64,000 nt of DNA from Pseudomonas entomophila (GCF_029193575.1 NZ_JARGCS010000047.1:266001-330000); one strand, 5' to 3'; counted from the first letter of the stretch, positions 53,318 through 62,261 are shown. Translations and numbers: made by a program. The notes: generated from the sequence alone by a model not told the origin.

Positions 53318-55276
53318 TCAGGGCAACTGCAACCCCCCGGCCGCCTTGTGCAACGCCCGCAGATGCTCGCCGATCTGCTTGACGTTCGCTTCGACCGCCG
53401 CAATCTCCTTGGCCCGCTTCGGCTCCAACAGCGCCCGCACTTCCTTGTCCAGGTCGGTGCTCAAGCGCAGCAACTGCGCCTGGCGCTCCTGGCTGACCTT
53501 CTCCAGGTGCACCCGCTCCTGCGGCTGCGGTAGCCCGTAGCCCTGGGCGTCGAGCAACTCCGCCGGCCGGCTGAGGAAGCCGCTGTTGGCGAGCATCTGC
53601 TGCAACGTCTCGTTGGCCTTGTCGACCGTGCCGTCCTTCAACGCCGTGGCATTCAGGTAGCGTTGCTTGACCTCGTCCTGGGCCAGCAGCAACTGGCGGC
53701 GCAGGCTGGCTTGCTCCAGCAGCAGCAAGGCGGCGCTGGTGCGCAGGTCGGCCTGGGGGAACCACGGACGGCGCTGCTCGGCGTCCAGGGCCAGCCAGTC
53801 CTCCACGGCGTTCTGCTTGATCGGCAGCTGCTTTTTCAGCACGTCGAACATCGCTTGGTAGCGGTCGCGGTAGGAGTCGAAGCGGTAGCCCAGGCGCAGG
53901 GCCTCGCGTGGGTCGTCGAGCACGCTGGTGTCGGCCAGGCCGCGACCCTTGAGCACTTCCAGCAAGCCGTTGGGCATGATGCTGTCCAGGTCGGCCAGAC
54001 GCTGGTCAGCAGTGCCGCTGCGCATCAGCTTGAGGGTTTCCACCGCGCAGTTGTTGGACAGGAAGTAGTAGTTGCCGTCGTAGCTCCAGTGCATCTCGGC
54101 GGCCTGGCGCACCAAGTCCTCGATCTGTGCGCGGTCGAGCTTGAGCGGGATCGAGGCCAGGCTGCGCAGTTCGGTCTTGGTGTACTCGTCGATCACCTGG
54201 CCCAGCGGCAGTACGAACAGCCGCGACGGGTAGGCGCCGGTCAGCCCGTCCCAGCTGGACAGTTGCACGTCGTTGACGAAGGCGCGGTACGACAGCACCA
54301 GGTGCTGGTCGAGGTCCAGGCGGCAATCCGGGCCGCGTGGCCGGCCTGGGGCGCAGATCACCAGGCGCAGCATGCTGTGGCCCCAGCGGCTGACCCAGTT
54401 CTGGTTGGCCTCGGCCAGCAGGTAGTCCACCGCGTAGACCCGCTCCGGGTCGATCTCGCCCAGCGGTTGGCGGGCGAAGTCGTTGCCGGCGTTGAGGAAC
54501 GGCAGGCCCTTGGCGCAGGCCTCCTGCTGCGGCGCCCAGCCGAAGTGCTCGCGCAGGTACTGGCTCAGCGCCGGTCGGCGGCAGGCGTAGCTGGGGTCGA
54601 GGAGAAAGTACTCCATGTTGACCGCGATGAATTCCTTGGGGCTGCTCAGCTCGTAGCTGTCAGGGCTGCGCACCAGTTGGCCGTTGCGTTGCTCGCGCTC
54701 GCCACGGCGGCCGACGTACTGCGGCCAGCCGGCCAGGTCGAGCAGGCGCGGGTCGTCGCTCAGGGTGAAACGGCGTTCGGTCTGGCCGCGGCACTGTGCC
54801 GGCAGGCCGACGTTGCCCAGGCTGCTGTCCTGGCGCTTGCAGCGGGCGATCAGCTGGCGCTCGGCGCCGGGCCACAGGCGGGCGCGGTCATAGATGTGGG
54901 TCAGTTCGTGCAGCACGGTGGCCAGCAACTCGTTGCGTACGGTGCCGTGGGGGCGCTGGGTCTGCTCGCGGGCGGCGCTACCGTCGACCAGGCCGGGCAG
55001 CAGGCGCCGGTTGAGCTCCAGGGTGGAGACCGGCGAGGCCTGGCCGTAGGCGTCGGCGGGCATGGCGTCGGTCCAGCTAACCTGCACGCGGCGGTCCAGG
55101 CGGGTTTTGAAGGCAGGAGGGAGTTTGGCCAGCGCCTCGTCGAGCAGCGCCTGGGTGGCCTGCTGCTGTTGCGGGTCAAGGCCGGCCGCCTGCAGTTCGA
55201 GCCGCAGGTCGGCCAGGGCGGGCGTGCCGAGTAGCGTCAGAGCGCAGCCGAGCAGCCAGGCACGCGCGCGCTTCAC
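53318..55276 (-). CDS. Large secreted DUF4105 (Lnb_N-like) protein with HELTH motif
   Basis: 652 residues with a signal peptide (MKRARAWLLGCALTLLGTPALA). Residues about 25-270 contain a metalloprotease-like HELTH motif (H123, E124, H127) in VLHELTHIYDRARLW. The central part (about 285-420) matches DUF4105 and carries H299 (WVSRWGHSMLRLV) and C410 (LSNNCAVETLKL), a His/Cys order resembling permuted papain-like (NlpC/P60- or LRAT-like) enzymes. The C-terminal 170 residues are coiled-coil-like. ATG 55276 overlaps the preceding DUF2388 stop. Two candidate active sites in one exported protein suggest a hydrolase; the substrate is unknown. Confidence 0.85.
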   Translation of the reverse strand: MKRARAWLLGCALTLLGTPALADLRLELQAAGLDPQQQQATQALLDEALAKLPPAFKTRLDRRVQVSWTDAMPADAYGQASPVSTLELNRRLLPGLVDGSAAREQTQRPHGTVRNELLATVLHELTHIYDRARLWPGAERQLIARCKRQDSSLGNVGLPAQCRGQTERRFTLSDDPRLLDLAGWPQYVGRRGEREQRNGQLVRSPDSYELSSPKEFIAVNMEYFLLDPSYACRRPALSQYLREHFGWAPQQEACAKGLPFLNAGNDFARQPLGEIDPERVYAVDYLLAEANQNWVSRWGHSMLRLVICAPGRPRGPDCRLDLDQHLVLSYRAFVNDVQLSSWDGLTGAYPSRLFVLPLGQVIDEYTKTELRSLASIPLKLDRAQIEDLVRQAAEMHWSYDGNYYFLSNNCAVETLKLMRSGTADQRLADLDSIMPNGLLEVLKGRGLADTSVLDDPREALRLGYRFDSYRDRYQAMFDVLKKQLPIKQNAVEDWLALDAEQRRPWFPQADLRTSAALLLLEQASLRRQLLLAQDEVKQRYLNATALKDGTVDKANETLQQMLANSGFLSRPAELLDAQGYGLPQPQERVHLEKVSQERQAQLLRLSTDLDKEVRALLEPKRAKEIAAVEANVKQIGEHLRALHKAAGGLQLP

Positions 55277-55593
55277 AGCGACAGGATGGCTTCGGCCAGC
55301 ACCTGGTCGCTGGCATCGCGCGCCTCGGGCACGCGCTGGCGGATCGTGTCGAACGCGGCTTGCAGCTGGGCGCCGCGGATGTCGCCACGGCTGGCGACGA
55401 AGCTGGCGGCGTCGTCGCGGGCTTCCCGCACGACTTTGGAATCGCGGATGGAGGTGGTGGTGTCGGATGTGAAGTCGATCGAACGGCCGAAGGCGCGAAC
55501 GATGATATTGCTGGTGGCCACCAGTGTCTGCGCGTGGGCCAGGTCGGCCAGCAGCAACATGCCGAGGGTAGCGGCGATCAGCGGTTTACGCAT
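55273..55593 (-). CDS. DUF2388 small secreted protein (paralog 1)
   Basis: 106 residues from ATG 55593. Signal peptide MRKPLIAATLGMLLLADLAHA; the mature part holds the family core: ARDDAASFVASRGDIRGAQLQAAF ... LAEAILSL. The Pseudomonas-specific DUF2388 family has no known function. Its stop overlaps the start of the DUF4105 gene (ATGA), which suggests translational coupling and a working link between the two exported proteins. GGAGATG lies upstream of the start. Confidence 0.9.
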   Translation of the reverse strand: MRKPLIAATLGMLLLADLAHAQTLVATSNIIVRAFGRSIDFTSDTTTSIRDSKVVREARDDAASFVASRGDIRGAQLQAAFDTIRQRVPEARDASDQVLAEAILSL

Positions 55594-55630
55594 GGAGCAT
55601 CTCCGAAGGGTGCAGGGAGTCGGGGTGTGA

Positions 55631-55924
55631 TCATTGGACGAGAATTGCCTCTGCCAGTTCAAGGTCGCCGACTGATTGCCCGGGGCTGGCTTGGCGCAAC
55701 GACAGCAGCGCCGCTTGCAGGCGCGCGCCGCGGATCTGGCCATCGCTGGCGATGAACGCAGCGGCATCGTCACGGGCTTGCACGATCAGCTTGCGGTCGA
55801 ACGGCGCGACGGTCACCTGGCTGGTGACGTAGCCGCTGATGACCAGGCCTTGGGTGGTCGCGTCCATGGCATGGGCGTTTCCCGCAGCGGCTGCAACGAA
55901 GAAGAGTGGCAACAGATAACGCAT
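55631..55924 (-). CDS. DUF2388 small secreted protein (paralog 2)
   Basis: 97 residues. Signal peptide MRYLLPLFFVAAAAGNAHA, then a shorter N-terminal variable part than its paralogs and the shared core ARDDAAAFIASDGQIRGARLQAAL ... LAEAIL. It lies 37 bp before paralog 1 on the same strand. Divergence among the three copies lies mainly before the ARDDAA motif, while the core is kept, which points to an old tandem duplication under selection. Confidence 0.88.
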   Translation of the reverse strand: MRYLLPLFFVAAAAGNAHAMDATTQGLVISGYVTSQVTVAPFDRKLIVQARDDAAAFIASDGQIRGARLQAALLSLRQASPGQSVGDLELAEAILVQ

Positions 55925-56011
55925 GGGCTTTCGGTAGGTGACGTCTGGAGGGCGAAGGCTACTGCGGATGGGCTGGCCGAGGCCAGCTCATCTGTGCAGG
56001 GCGGGCGTGGT

Positions 56012-56329
56012 TCAAAGTGCCAGGATGGCCTGTGCCAGTTGCGCGTCGCTGGCCTGCAGGCTCGGGGCCTGCTGGCGGATGTGGATGAGCGCGCTTTCCA
56101 GCTTGGCGCCGCGAATCGCCCCCTGGCTGCCGACGAAGCTGGCGGCATCGTCCCGGGCGGCCTGGACGATCTTGTCGTCACGGAGCGAGGAGGACACGTC
56201 GGAGGTGGCGTCGGTGGAGGCGGCGACCGCGCCGACGACCGCATCGGTGGTGACGACGAAGCTGGTGGCGTGGGCGGTGCCGGCCAGGGCCAGCAGCATG
56301 GCGGCGCCAAACAGGTATTTACGGGACAT
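56012..56329 (-). CDS. DUF2388 small secreted protein (paralog 3)
   Basis: 105 residues from ATG 56329. Signal peptide MSRKYLFGAAMLLALAGTAHA and the core ARDDAASFVGSQGAIRGAKLESAL ... LAQAILAL. It is the first gene of the DUF2388-DUF2388-DUF2388-DUF4105 series. The variable region before the core (ATSFVVTTDAVVGAVAAST) is closest to that of paralog 1. Like the others it has no cysteine in the mature chain. Confidence 0.9.
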   Translation of the reverse strand: MSRKYLFGAAMLLALAGTAHATSFVVTTDAVVGAVAASTDATSDVSSSLRDDKIVQAARDDAASFVGSQGAIRGAKLESALIHIRQQAPSLQASDAQLAQAILAL

Positions 56330-56544
56330 GGTCGGGGGACTCCTGCGGGGGTGATTCTGGTTGTTCGGGCGCCCTTGCACGGTACGCCGGGGTTCTTTTT
56401 ACAGGTTGTTGGATCAAGCGTATCACGCGGGTGTGTTTCCGCATGTGAAGGACGCCGGTCAGTATGAACTGTTATGGTCTTTAATTGAAAATACAAAACT
56501 GTACATGTTCATTCAGCAACGCCTCTACCGCGCGGCTTTGAAAC

Positions 56545-56578
56545 AAAAAACCCATCGCAGTTCCCTGCGACGGGTTTT
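56545..56578. terminator. Terminator of the DUF1127 gene
   Basis: AAAACCCATCGCAG and CTGCGACGGGTTTT form a long stem around TTCC. On the minus strand it is followed by TTTTTTG, so it ends the DUF1127 transcript 40 bp after its stop. The rest of the 288-bp gap 56330-56617 is AT-rich and holds no gene I can support. Confidence 0.85.
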
Positions 56579-56617
56579 GAGAATTCGCGGTGCCGGCCGA
56601 AGCCGGCGAACCGGAGC

Positions 56618-56830
56618 TTAGCGCCAGAAAGGCTTGCTCAGCTCTTGGTAGCGCTGGGACTCGCTGATACCGGCGTCAGCCAGCAGGCGGCCATCCAGGC
56701 GAGCCAGTTGACGGCGGCTGGCGATGCGACGCTGCCACAGCAGCAGGGTCGACAGCGCGCGCAGCGGCAGCGAGGCGTTGGATTGGACGTTGCTTTCGAA
56801 AACCAGACCGGAACTGAGGGTACGTTCCAT
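56618..56830 (-). CDS. DUF1127 small protein (YjiS-like)
   Basis: 70 residues. The C-terminal 45 residues carry the DUF1127 pattern: RRIASRRQLARLDGRLLADAGISESQRYQELSKPFW. Such short basic proteins act in several bacteria as RNA-binding or phosphate/metabolism-linked factors, but the role in Pseudomonas is unknown. GGAAGGATG lies upstream of ATG 56830. The upstream region has an exceptional density of ACAGT repeats, described separately. Confidence 0.88.
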   Translation of the reverse strand: MERTLSSGLVFESNVQSNASLPLRALSTLLLWQRRIASRRQLARLDGRLLADAGISESQRYQELSKPFWR

Positions 56831-56907
56831 GATGTGTCATCCTTCCGCTTGTGGCGGGATTAGGTAGTGATTTAACTGATGCCAATGATCCTCCTCTGTC
56901 GTCCATA

Positions 56908-57125
56908 ACAGTAGATACAGTTCAACAGTAATGCGATGGGCCAGTTAACTGTTTAAAGGGACTGTTGCACCTGAAATTGGCGTAACTGTACTGGTCTGCA
57001 CTTGTATGGTGCGTTTTTGTCTGAATGGCGAGGATTCTACGAAGTCAGGCGGGGTTTTTAGCGGTACAGTAGAACAGTTTATGAGGTGTATGGGTGTGAA
57101 GTGTTTGGGTTAACGCCGATACAGT
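56908..57125. promoter_or_regulatory. Cluster of nine ACAGT/ACTGT motifs upstream of the DUF1127 gene
   Basis: ACAGT at 56908, 56917, 56925, 57066, 57074 and 57121, and its complement ACTGT at 56948, 56961 and 56985; several are 8-9 bp apart, and 56942-56951 is the palindrome CAGTTAACTG. About half a copy would be expected by chance in 218 bp. In E. coli a DUF1127 gene (yjiS) neighbours a MocR-type regulator gene (yjiR), and MocR/GntR proteins bind such short direct repeats. The rest of 56831-57251 holds only a REP pair. Confidence 0.55.
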
Positions 57126-57137
57126 GTTGACACCAGC

Positions 57138-57215
57138 GCGGGGCAAGCCCGCTCCCACAGCGATCGGGCTGGTTTAGCAGCGAGCGTTGAGCCTGTAGGA
57201 GTGGGCTTGCCCCGC
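57138..57215. repeat. REP pair between DUF1127 promoter region and CoA-transferase gene
   Basis: GCGGGGCAAGCCCGCTCCCAC region (57138-57158) is inverted at 57195-57215 with two mismatches. It lies about 36 bp beyond the stop of the minus-strand CoA-transferase gene and could protect or end its mRNA. Confidence 0.8.
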
Positions 57216-57251
57216 GATAGGACCAGGACAGTCACTACAAAACCAGAATCC

Positions 57252-58745
57252 TTACCCCACCAGCATGCGCCCGGTCTCTTCCAGGTTCTCATGCCAGCTC
57301 AGTGCTTCGCGCAGGATATGCGGGGTATGCCCGCCCCGCTGGCAGGCGCGCTCGAAGTAGTCGCTCAGCGCCGCGCGGTAATCCGGGTGCACGCAGTTGT
57401 CGATGATCACCCGCGCCCGCTCGCGTGGCGCCAGGCCACGCAGGTCGGCCAGGCCTTGCTCGGTGACGAGGATGTCCACGTCATGCTCGGTATGGTCGAC
57501 GTGGCTGACCATCGGCACCACGCTGGAAATCGCACCACCCTTGGCGATCGACTTGGTGACGAACACCGCCAGGTGGGCGTTGCGGGCGAAGTCGCCGGAG
57601 CCACCGATGCCGTTCATCATCCGGGTGCCACACACGTGGGTGGAGTTGACGTTGCCATAAAGGTCGAACTCCAACGCCGTGTTGATACCGATGATCCCCA
57701 GGCGCCGCACCACTTCCGGGTGGTTGGAGATTTCCTGCGGGCGCAGCACCAGCTTGTCCTTGTAGCGCTCCAGGTTGCCGAACACCTCGGCGTTGCGACG
57801 CGCCGACAGGGTGATCGAGCTGCCCGAAGCGAAGCTCAGCTTGCCGGCGTCCATGAGGTCGAAGGCCGAGTCCTGCAGCACTTCGGAGTACATGGCCAGG
57901 TCCTCGAACGGCGAATCGATCAGGCCGCTCAGCACCGCGTTGGCGATGGTGCCGACACCGGCCTGCAGCGGGCCGAGCTTGTTGGTCATGCGCCCGGCAG
58001 CCACTTCGCTTCTGAAGAAGTTGATCAGGTGGTGGGCAATGGCCTGCGTTTCCTCGTCGGCGGGCAGTACGGTGGACGGCGAGTCCGGCTGGTCGCTGAT
58101 GACGATGCCGACGATCTTCGCGGGGTCGATCGGGATCGCCGTGCTGCCGATGCGGTCATCGACCTTCACCAGCGGGATCGGCGTGCGGGTCGGGCGGTAG
58201 GTGGGGATATAGATGTCGTGCAGGCCTTCGAGGTTGGCGTTGTGCGACAGGTTGATCTCGACGATGACCTGCTTGGCGAAGATCGCGAAGCTGGCCGAGT
58301 TGCCCACCGAGGTGGTCGGCACGATGTGGCCTTGTTCGGTGATCGCCACCGCTTCGATTACCGCGATGTCCGGCAGCTTCAACTGCTGGTTGCGCAACTG
58401 CTCGACGGTTTCCGACAGGTGCTGGTCGATGAACATCACCTGGCCGTCGTTGATCGCCTTGCGCAGGGTGCTGTCGACCTGGAACGGCATGCGCCGCGCC
58501 AGCACGCCAGCCTCGGTGAGCTGCTTGTCCAGGTCGTTGCCCAGGCTCGCGCCGGTCATCAGGCTGATCTTCAGCGGCGACTGCTTGGCGCGTTCGGCCA
58601 GCGCGTGTGGCACGGCCTTGGCTTCGCCGGCGCGGGTGAAGCCGCTCATGCCGACGGTCATGCCGTCCTCGATCAGGCCAGCGGCGTCAGCCGCACTCAT
58701 TACCTTGCTGTGCAGGGAGGACAAGCGGATACGATCACGGTACAT
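57252..58745 (-). CDS. Acetyl-CoA hydrolase / succinyl-CoA:acetate CoA-transferase
   Basis: 497 residues, the AarC/Cat1/ScpC class of CoA-transferases. Family stretches: GMTVGMSGFTRAGEAKAVPHAL at the start, LQAGVGTIANAVLSGL, MYSEVLQDSAFDLMDAGKLSFASG with the likely catalytic glutamate, and GSGDFARNAHLAVFVTKS. It moves CoA between acetyl-CoA and succinate, or hydrolyses acetyl-CoA, in acetate or propionate metabolism. Single gene with its own start region; which of the two activities dominates cannot be told. Confidence 0.92.
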   Translation of the reverse strand: MYRDRIRLSSLHSKVMSAADAAGLIEDGMTVGMSGFTRAGEAKAVPHALAERAKQSPLKISLMTGASLGNDLDKQLTEAGVLARRMPFQVDSTLRKAINDGQVMFIDQHLSETVEQLRNQQLKLPDIAVIEAVAITEQGHIVPTTSVGNSASFAIFAKQVIVEINLSHNANLEGLHDIYIPTYRPTRTPIPLVKVDDRIGSTAIPIDPAKIVGIVISDQPDSPSTVLPADEETQAIAHHLINFFRSEVAAGRMTNKLGPLQAGVGTIANAVLSGLIDSPFEDLAMYSEVLQDSAFDLMDAGKLSFASGSSITLSARRNAEVFGNLERYKDKLVLRPQEISNHPEVVRRLGIIGINTALEFDLYGNVNSTHVCGTRMMNGIGGSGDFARNAHLAVFVTKSIAKGGAISSVVPMVSHVDHTEHDVDILVTEQGLADLRGLAPRERARVIIDNCVHPDYRAALSDYFERACQRGGHTPHILREALSWHENLEETGRMLVG

Positions 58746-58877
58746 GGAGTGTTATCTCGGGCTACAGAAGCGACTGGATGCGCAGTCTAGTGTTTTCGCT
58801 TCTGCGCCGTCCCGCGACCATGGTCGTAGGCGGAGCCCGGAAATAGAGCCGTTGATCTGGATCAGCAAAACGAGAAA

Positions 58878-58910
58878 GCCCCGGGAAAATCCTCCCAGGG
58901 CCTTCTTTAT
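58878..58910 (-). terminator. Terminator of the pnt operon
   Basis: GCCCCGGGA (58878-58886) pairs with TCCCAGGGC (58893-58901) with one mismatch; on the minus strand it is followed by TTTCTCG. It is about 35 bp beyond the pntB stop. Confidence 0.7.
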
Positions 58911-58935
58911 ATCGCGGTGCTGGCTAGGAAAACGC

Positions 58936-60372
58936 CTACTCCACCGCCTTGACCATATCCTCGATGACCTTCTTGGCGTCACCGAACACCATCATGGTCT
59001 TGTCCAGGTAGAACAGTTCGTTATCCAGCCCCGCATAGCCGCTGGCCATGGAGCGCTTGTTGACGATGATGGTCTTGGCCTTGAACGCTTCCAGGATCGG
59101 CATCCCGGCGATCGGCGACTTGGGGTCGTTCTTCGCCGCCGGGTTGACCACGTCGTTGGCGCCCAGCACCAGCACCACGTCGGCCTGGCCGAACTCGGCG
59201 TTGATGTCTTCCATCTCGAACACTTGGTCGTAGGGCACCTCGGCCTCGGCCAGCAGCACGTTCATATGCCCCGGCATGCGCCCCGCCACCGGGTGGATGG
59301 CGTATTTCACGGTCACGCCGTTGTGCACCAGCTTCTCGGTCAGTTCCTTCAGCGCATGCTGCGCGCGGGCCACCGCCAGGCCGTAACCGGGCACGATGAT
59401 CACGCTGTCGGCGTTGCTCAGCAGGAAGGTCGCGTCATCGGCCGAGCCGGATTTCACCGGGCGCTGCTCCTTGCTGCCCGTCGCGGCACCGGTATCGGCC
59501 TCGCCACCGAAGCCGCCGAGGATCACGTTGAAGAACGAGCGGTTCATCGCCTTGCACATGATGTACGAGAGGATCGCACCGCTCGAACCCACCAAGGAGC
59601 CGGCGATGATCAGCATCGAGTTGTTCAGCGAGAAACCGATGCCCGCCGCCGCCCAGCCCGAATAGCTGTTGAGCATTGACACCACCACCGGCATGTCGGC
59701 GCCGCCGATGGGGATGATGATCAGCACGCCCATGACGAAGGCCAGTGCCAGCATCAGGGTGAAGGCGCTGTAGTGGCCGGTGAAGGTGAACAGCAGGCCC
59801 AGGGCGATGGTGGTCAGGCCCAGGATCAGGTTCAGCTTGTGTTGACCGGCGAATTGTACCGGTGCGCCCTGGAACAGGCGGAACTTGTACTTGCCCGACA
59901 GCTTGCCGAAGGCGATGACCGAACCGGAGAAGGTGATGGCGCCGATGGCCGCGCCGAGGAACAGCTCCAGGCGGTTGCCGGTGGGGATCGGGTCGCTGAT
60001 GCTGGCGACGATGCCCAGCGACTGCGGTTCGAGCACCGCAGCGATGGCGATGAACACCGCCGCCAGGCCGATCATGCTGTGCATGAAGGCGACCAGCTCG
60101 GGCATCTTGGTCATTTCCACGCGCTTGGCCATGATCGAGCCGGCGGTGCCGCCGACCAGCAGGCCGAGGATCACGTAGCCGATGCCGGCGGTCGCAAGCT
60201 CCGCGCCCAGCTTATAGATGAGGCCAACGGTGGTGAGCATGGCGATGGCCATGCCGACCATGCCGAACACGTTGCCCCGGCGCGAAGTGGTCGGGTGCGA
60301 CAGCCCCTTGAGCGCCTGGATGAAGCAGACCGAGGCGACCAGGTAAAGAAGGGTTACCAGATTCATGCTCAT
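58936..60372 (-). CDS. pntB: NAD(P) transhydrogenase subunit beta
   Basis: 478 residues. Nine or so membrane helices (domain II) are followed by the NADP(H)-binding domain III (about 290-478: VIIVPGYGLAVARAQHALKEL, VKYAIHPVAGRMPGHMNVLLAEA, DVVLVLGANDVVNPAA). The complex couples proton entry to reduction of NADP+ by NADH. ATG 60372 lies two bases after the pntAB stop; a second in-frame ATG at 60366 is possible. Confidence 0.96.
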   Translation of the reverse strand: MSMNLVTLLYLVASVCFIQALKGLSHPTTSRRGNVFGMVGMAIAMLTTVGLIYKLGAELATAGIGYVILGLLVGGTAGSIMAKRVEMTKMPELVAFMHSMIGLAAVFIAIAAVLEPQSLGIVASISDPIPTGNRLELFLGAAIGAITFSGSVIAFGKLSGKYKFRLFQGAPVQFAGQHKLNLILGLTTIALGLLFTFTGHYSAFTLMLALAFVMGVLIIIPIGGADMPVVVSMLNSYSGWAAAGIGFSLNNSMLIIAGSLVGSSGAILSYIMCKAMNRSFFNVILGGFGGEADTGAATGSKEQRPVKSGSADDATFLLSNADSVIIVPGYGLAVARAQHALKELTEKLVHNGVTVKYAIHPVAGRMPGHMNVLLAEAEVPYDQVFEMEDINAEFGQADVVLVLGANDVVNPAAKNDPKSPIAGMPILEAFKAKTIIVNKRSMASGYAGLDNELFYLDKTMMVFGDAKKVIEDMVKAVE

Positions 60373-60374
60373 GC

Positions 60375-60689
60375 TTACTTCTGCGCCTCGTTCTTGTTTT
60401 TCTTCTTGAACATCTCAAGCATGCGGCGGGTGACCAGGAAGCCCCCGAACACATTGACCGCCGCCAGGGCCACGGCCAGGGTGCCCATCAGCTTGCCTGC
60501 CGGGGTCACGGTGAGCGCGGCGGCCAGCATGGCGCCAACGATGACGATCGCCGAGATGGCATTGGTGACCGCCATCAGCGGCGTGTGCAGCGCCGGGGTG
60601 ACGTTCCACACCACGTGGTAGCCGACGTAGATGGCCAGCACGAAGATGATCAGGTTGTAGATCCCGTGGGAAATCAGCAGGTCTTCCAT
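60375..60689 (-). CDS. pntAB: NAD(P) transhydrogenase subunit alpha part 2
   Basis: 104 residues, three to four membrane helices (LIIFVLAIYVGYHVVW, HTPLMAVTNAISAIVIVGAM, LAAVNVFGGFLVTRRML) and a basic C-terminus (MFKKKNKNEAQK). It is the membrane portion of the alpha subunit, encoded separately as in Rhodospirillum and pseudomonads instead of fused as in E. coli. Confidence 0.96.
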   Translation of the reverse strand: MEDLLISHGIYNLIIFVLAIYVGYHVVWNVTPALHTPLMAVTNAISAIVIVGAMLAAALTVTPAGKLMGTLAVALAAVNVFGGFLVTRRMLEMFKKKNKNEAQK

Positions 60690-60701
60690 TGTTCGTGCTC
60701 C

Positions 60702-61823
60702 TCAGCCGTTCTTGCGCACGACCTGGCCGTCGCGGCACATCAGGCACGCGGCGACGATGTCGTCTTCGAGGTTGATCACCAGCGCGCCGTCCTTGTCGAA
60801 CAGCAGCTTCATGAAGTCCAGCAGGTTGCGGGCATACAGTGCCGAGGCATCCGCGCCGACCTGAGCCGGCAGGTTGGTGGGGCCCACGAGGGTCACGCCG
60901 TTGTGCGTGACCACCTGATCGGCGACCGTCAGCGGGCAGTTGCCGCCCTGCGCCGCGGCGAGGTCGATCACCACCGAACCGGGTTTCATCTGCGCGACGG
61001 TCTCGGCGCTGAGCAGCGTGGGGGCCTTGCGCCCGGGGATCAGCGCGGTGGTGATGACGATGTCGGCCTGTTTGGCGCGCTCGTGCACCGCCTGCGCCTG
61101 GCGTTGCATCCAGCTGGCCGGCATCGGGCGGGCGTAGCCGCCGACGCCCTCGGCGCACTCGCGCTCCTCGTCGGTTTCATAGGGCACGTCGATGAACTTG
61201 GCGCCGAGCGACTCGATCTGCTCCTTCACCGCTGGGCGCACGTCCGAGGCCTCGATCACCGCGCCCAGGCGCTTGGCCGTGGCGATGGCTTGCAGCCCGG
61301 CGACACCGGCGCCGAGGATCAGCACACGGGCAGCCTTCACCGTGCCTGCGGCGGTCATCAGCATGGGCATGAAGCGTGGGTAGTGATGGGCGGCCAGCAG
61401 CACGGCCTTATAGCCGGCGATGTTGGCCTGGGACGACAGCACGTCGAGGCTTTGGGCGCGCGAGGTGCGCGGCGCGGCTTCGAGGGCGAAGGCGGTGATG
61501 CCGCGCTCGGCCATCTTGGCGATCATTTCGTTGTTGAACGGGTTGAGCATGCCTACCAGGACGCTACCGGGGTTGATCCGAGCGAGTTCCTGGTCGTTGG
61601 GCGCGACCACCTTGAGCACCAGTTGGGCGCCCAGGGCATCGCCCGCGTCGCCAAGCGATGCACCCACGGCTTCATAGGCGCTGTCTGGAATGCTGGCCTT
61701 GACCCCGGCCCCGCGCTCCACGATGACCTGATGACCCTGGCCCACCAGCTTCTTGATGGTTTCCGGCGTTGCCGCAACCCTTGTTTCGCCCGCCTGCGTC
61801 TCGAGAGGAACACCAATATGCAC
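60702..61823 (-). CDS. pntAA: NAD(P) transhydrogenase subunit alpha part 1
   Basis: 373 residues from GTG 61823, selected because AGGAGAAAAGTC precedes it and because VHIGVPLETQAGETRVAATPETIKKL is the normal family start. This is the soluble NAD(H)-binding domain I, homologous to alanine dehydrogenase (VLILGAGVAGLQAIATAKRLGAVIEASDVRP). First gene of pntAA-pntAB-pntB; the genes are 12 and 2 bp apart. Confidence 0.96.
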   Translation of the reverse strand: MHIGVPLETQAGETRVAATPETIKKLVGQGHQVIVERGAGVKASIPDSAYEAVGASLGDAGDALGAQLVLKVVAPNDQELARINPGSVLVGMLNPFNNEMIAKMAERGITAFALEAAPRTSRAQSLDVLSSQANIAGYKAVLLAAHHYPRFMPMLMTAAGTVKAARVLILGAGVAGLQAIATAKRLGAVIEASDVRPAVKEQIESLGAKFIDVPYETDEERECAEGVGGYARPMPASWMQRQAQAVHERAKQADIVITTALIPGRKAPTLLSAETVAQMKPGSVVIDLAAAQGGNCPLTVADQVVTHNGVTLVGPTNLPAQVGADASALYARNLLDFMKLLFDKDGALVINLEDDIVAACLMCRDGQVVRKNG

Positions 61824-62261
61824 GACTTTTCTCCTGCGGTGACCTTTTGTCTTTGTTGAAACCAGCGCACTTCGGGTGGTGCGGCTGGAGCGGCCGTTCA
61901 GCATGAACCCGCCCGTTACGGGGTGGGCGAGGCATTTTGCAGAGGAACCCAGGGTGCATCAACCAGTTCTGAAGTGAAACTAAGTTAAAACTACAAGTCA
62001 CCCTGTGACCACTTGTCGCAAGCATCCGCTGCGAAGCCGTCAAGCACGCGCTATTGGGAGCTTAGGAGAAAAAATCAAAAATTTTTCGCTGTTTTCGCTG
62101 AAGACATTGGTGAATGTCGCAAAATAAGGCGTAAGCCCGCGTAGTTATTAGGGTTTATACGGTTTGTAGGGGTAATGGAGCAGATTACGGATTTGCGACA
62201 AATCCTTTCATCTGTAGTCGTTAGAAATAATTAACTACGGGGTCAGCTTCGCCGCCCTGCC
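61824..62261. other. Intergenic region between pntAA and gcdR
   Basis: 438 bp without a supportable gene, unusually AT-rich after 62030. It must hold the pntAA promoter (minus strand). A small GACATT-GGTG-AATGTC hairpin lies at 62103-62118, and an imperfect GTAGT ... ACTAC dyad (62215-62239) lies about 20 bp beyond the gcdR stop. I could not choose a promoter with confidence. Confidence 0.5.
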
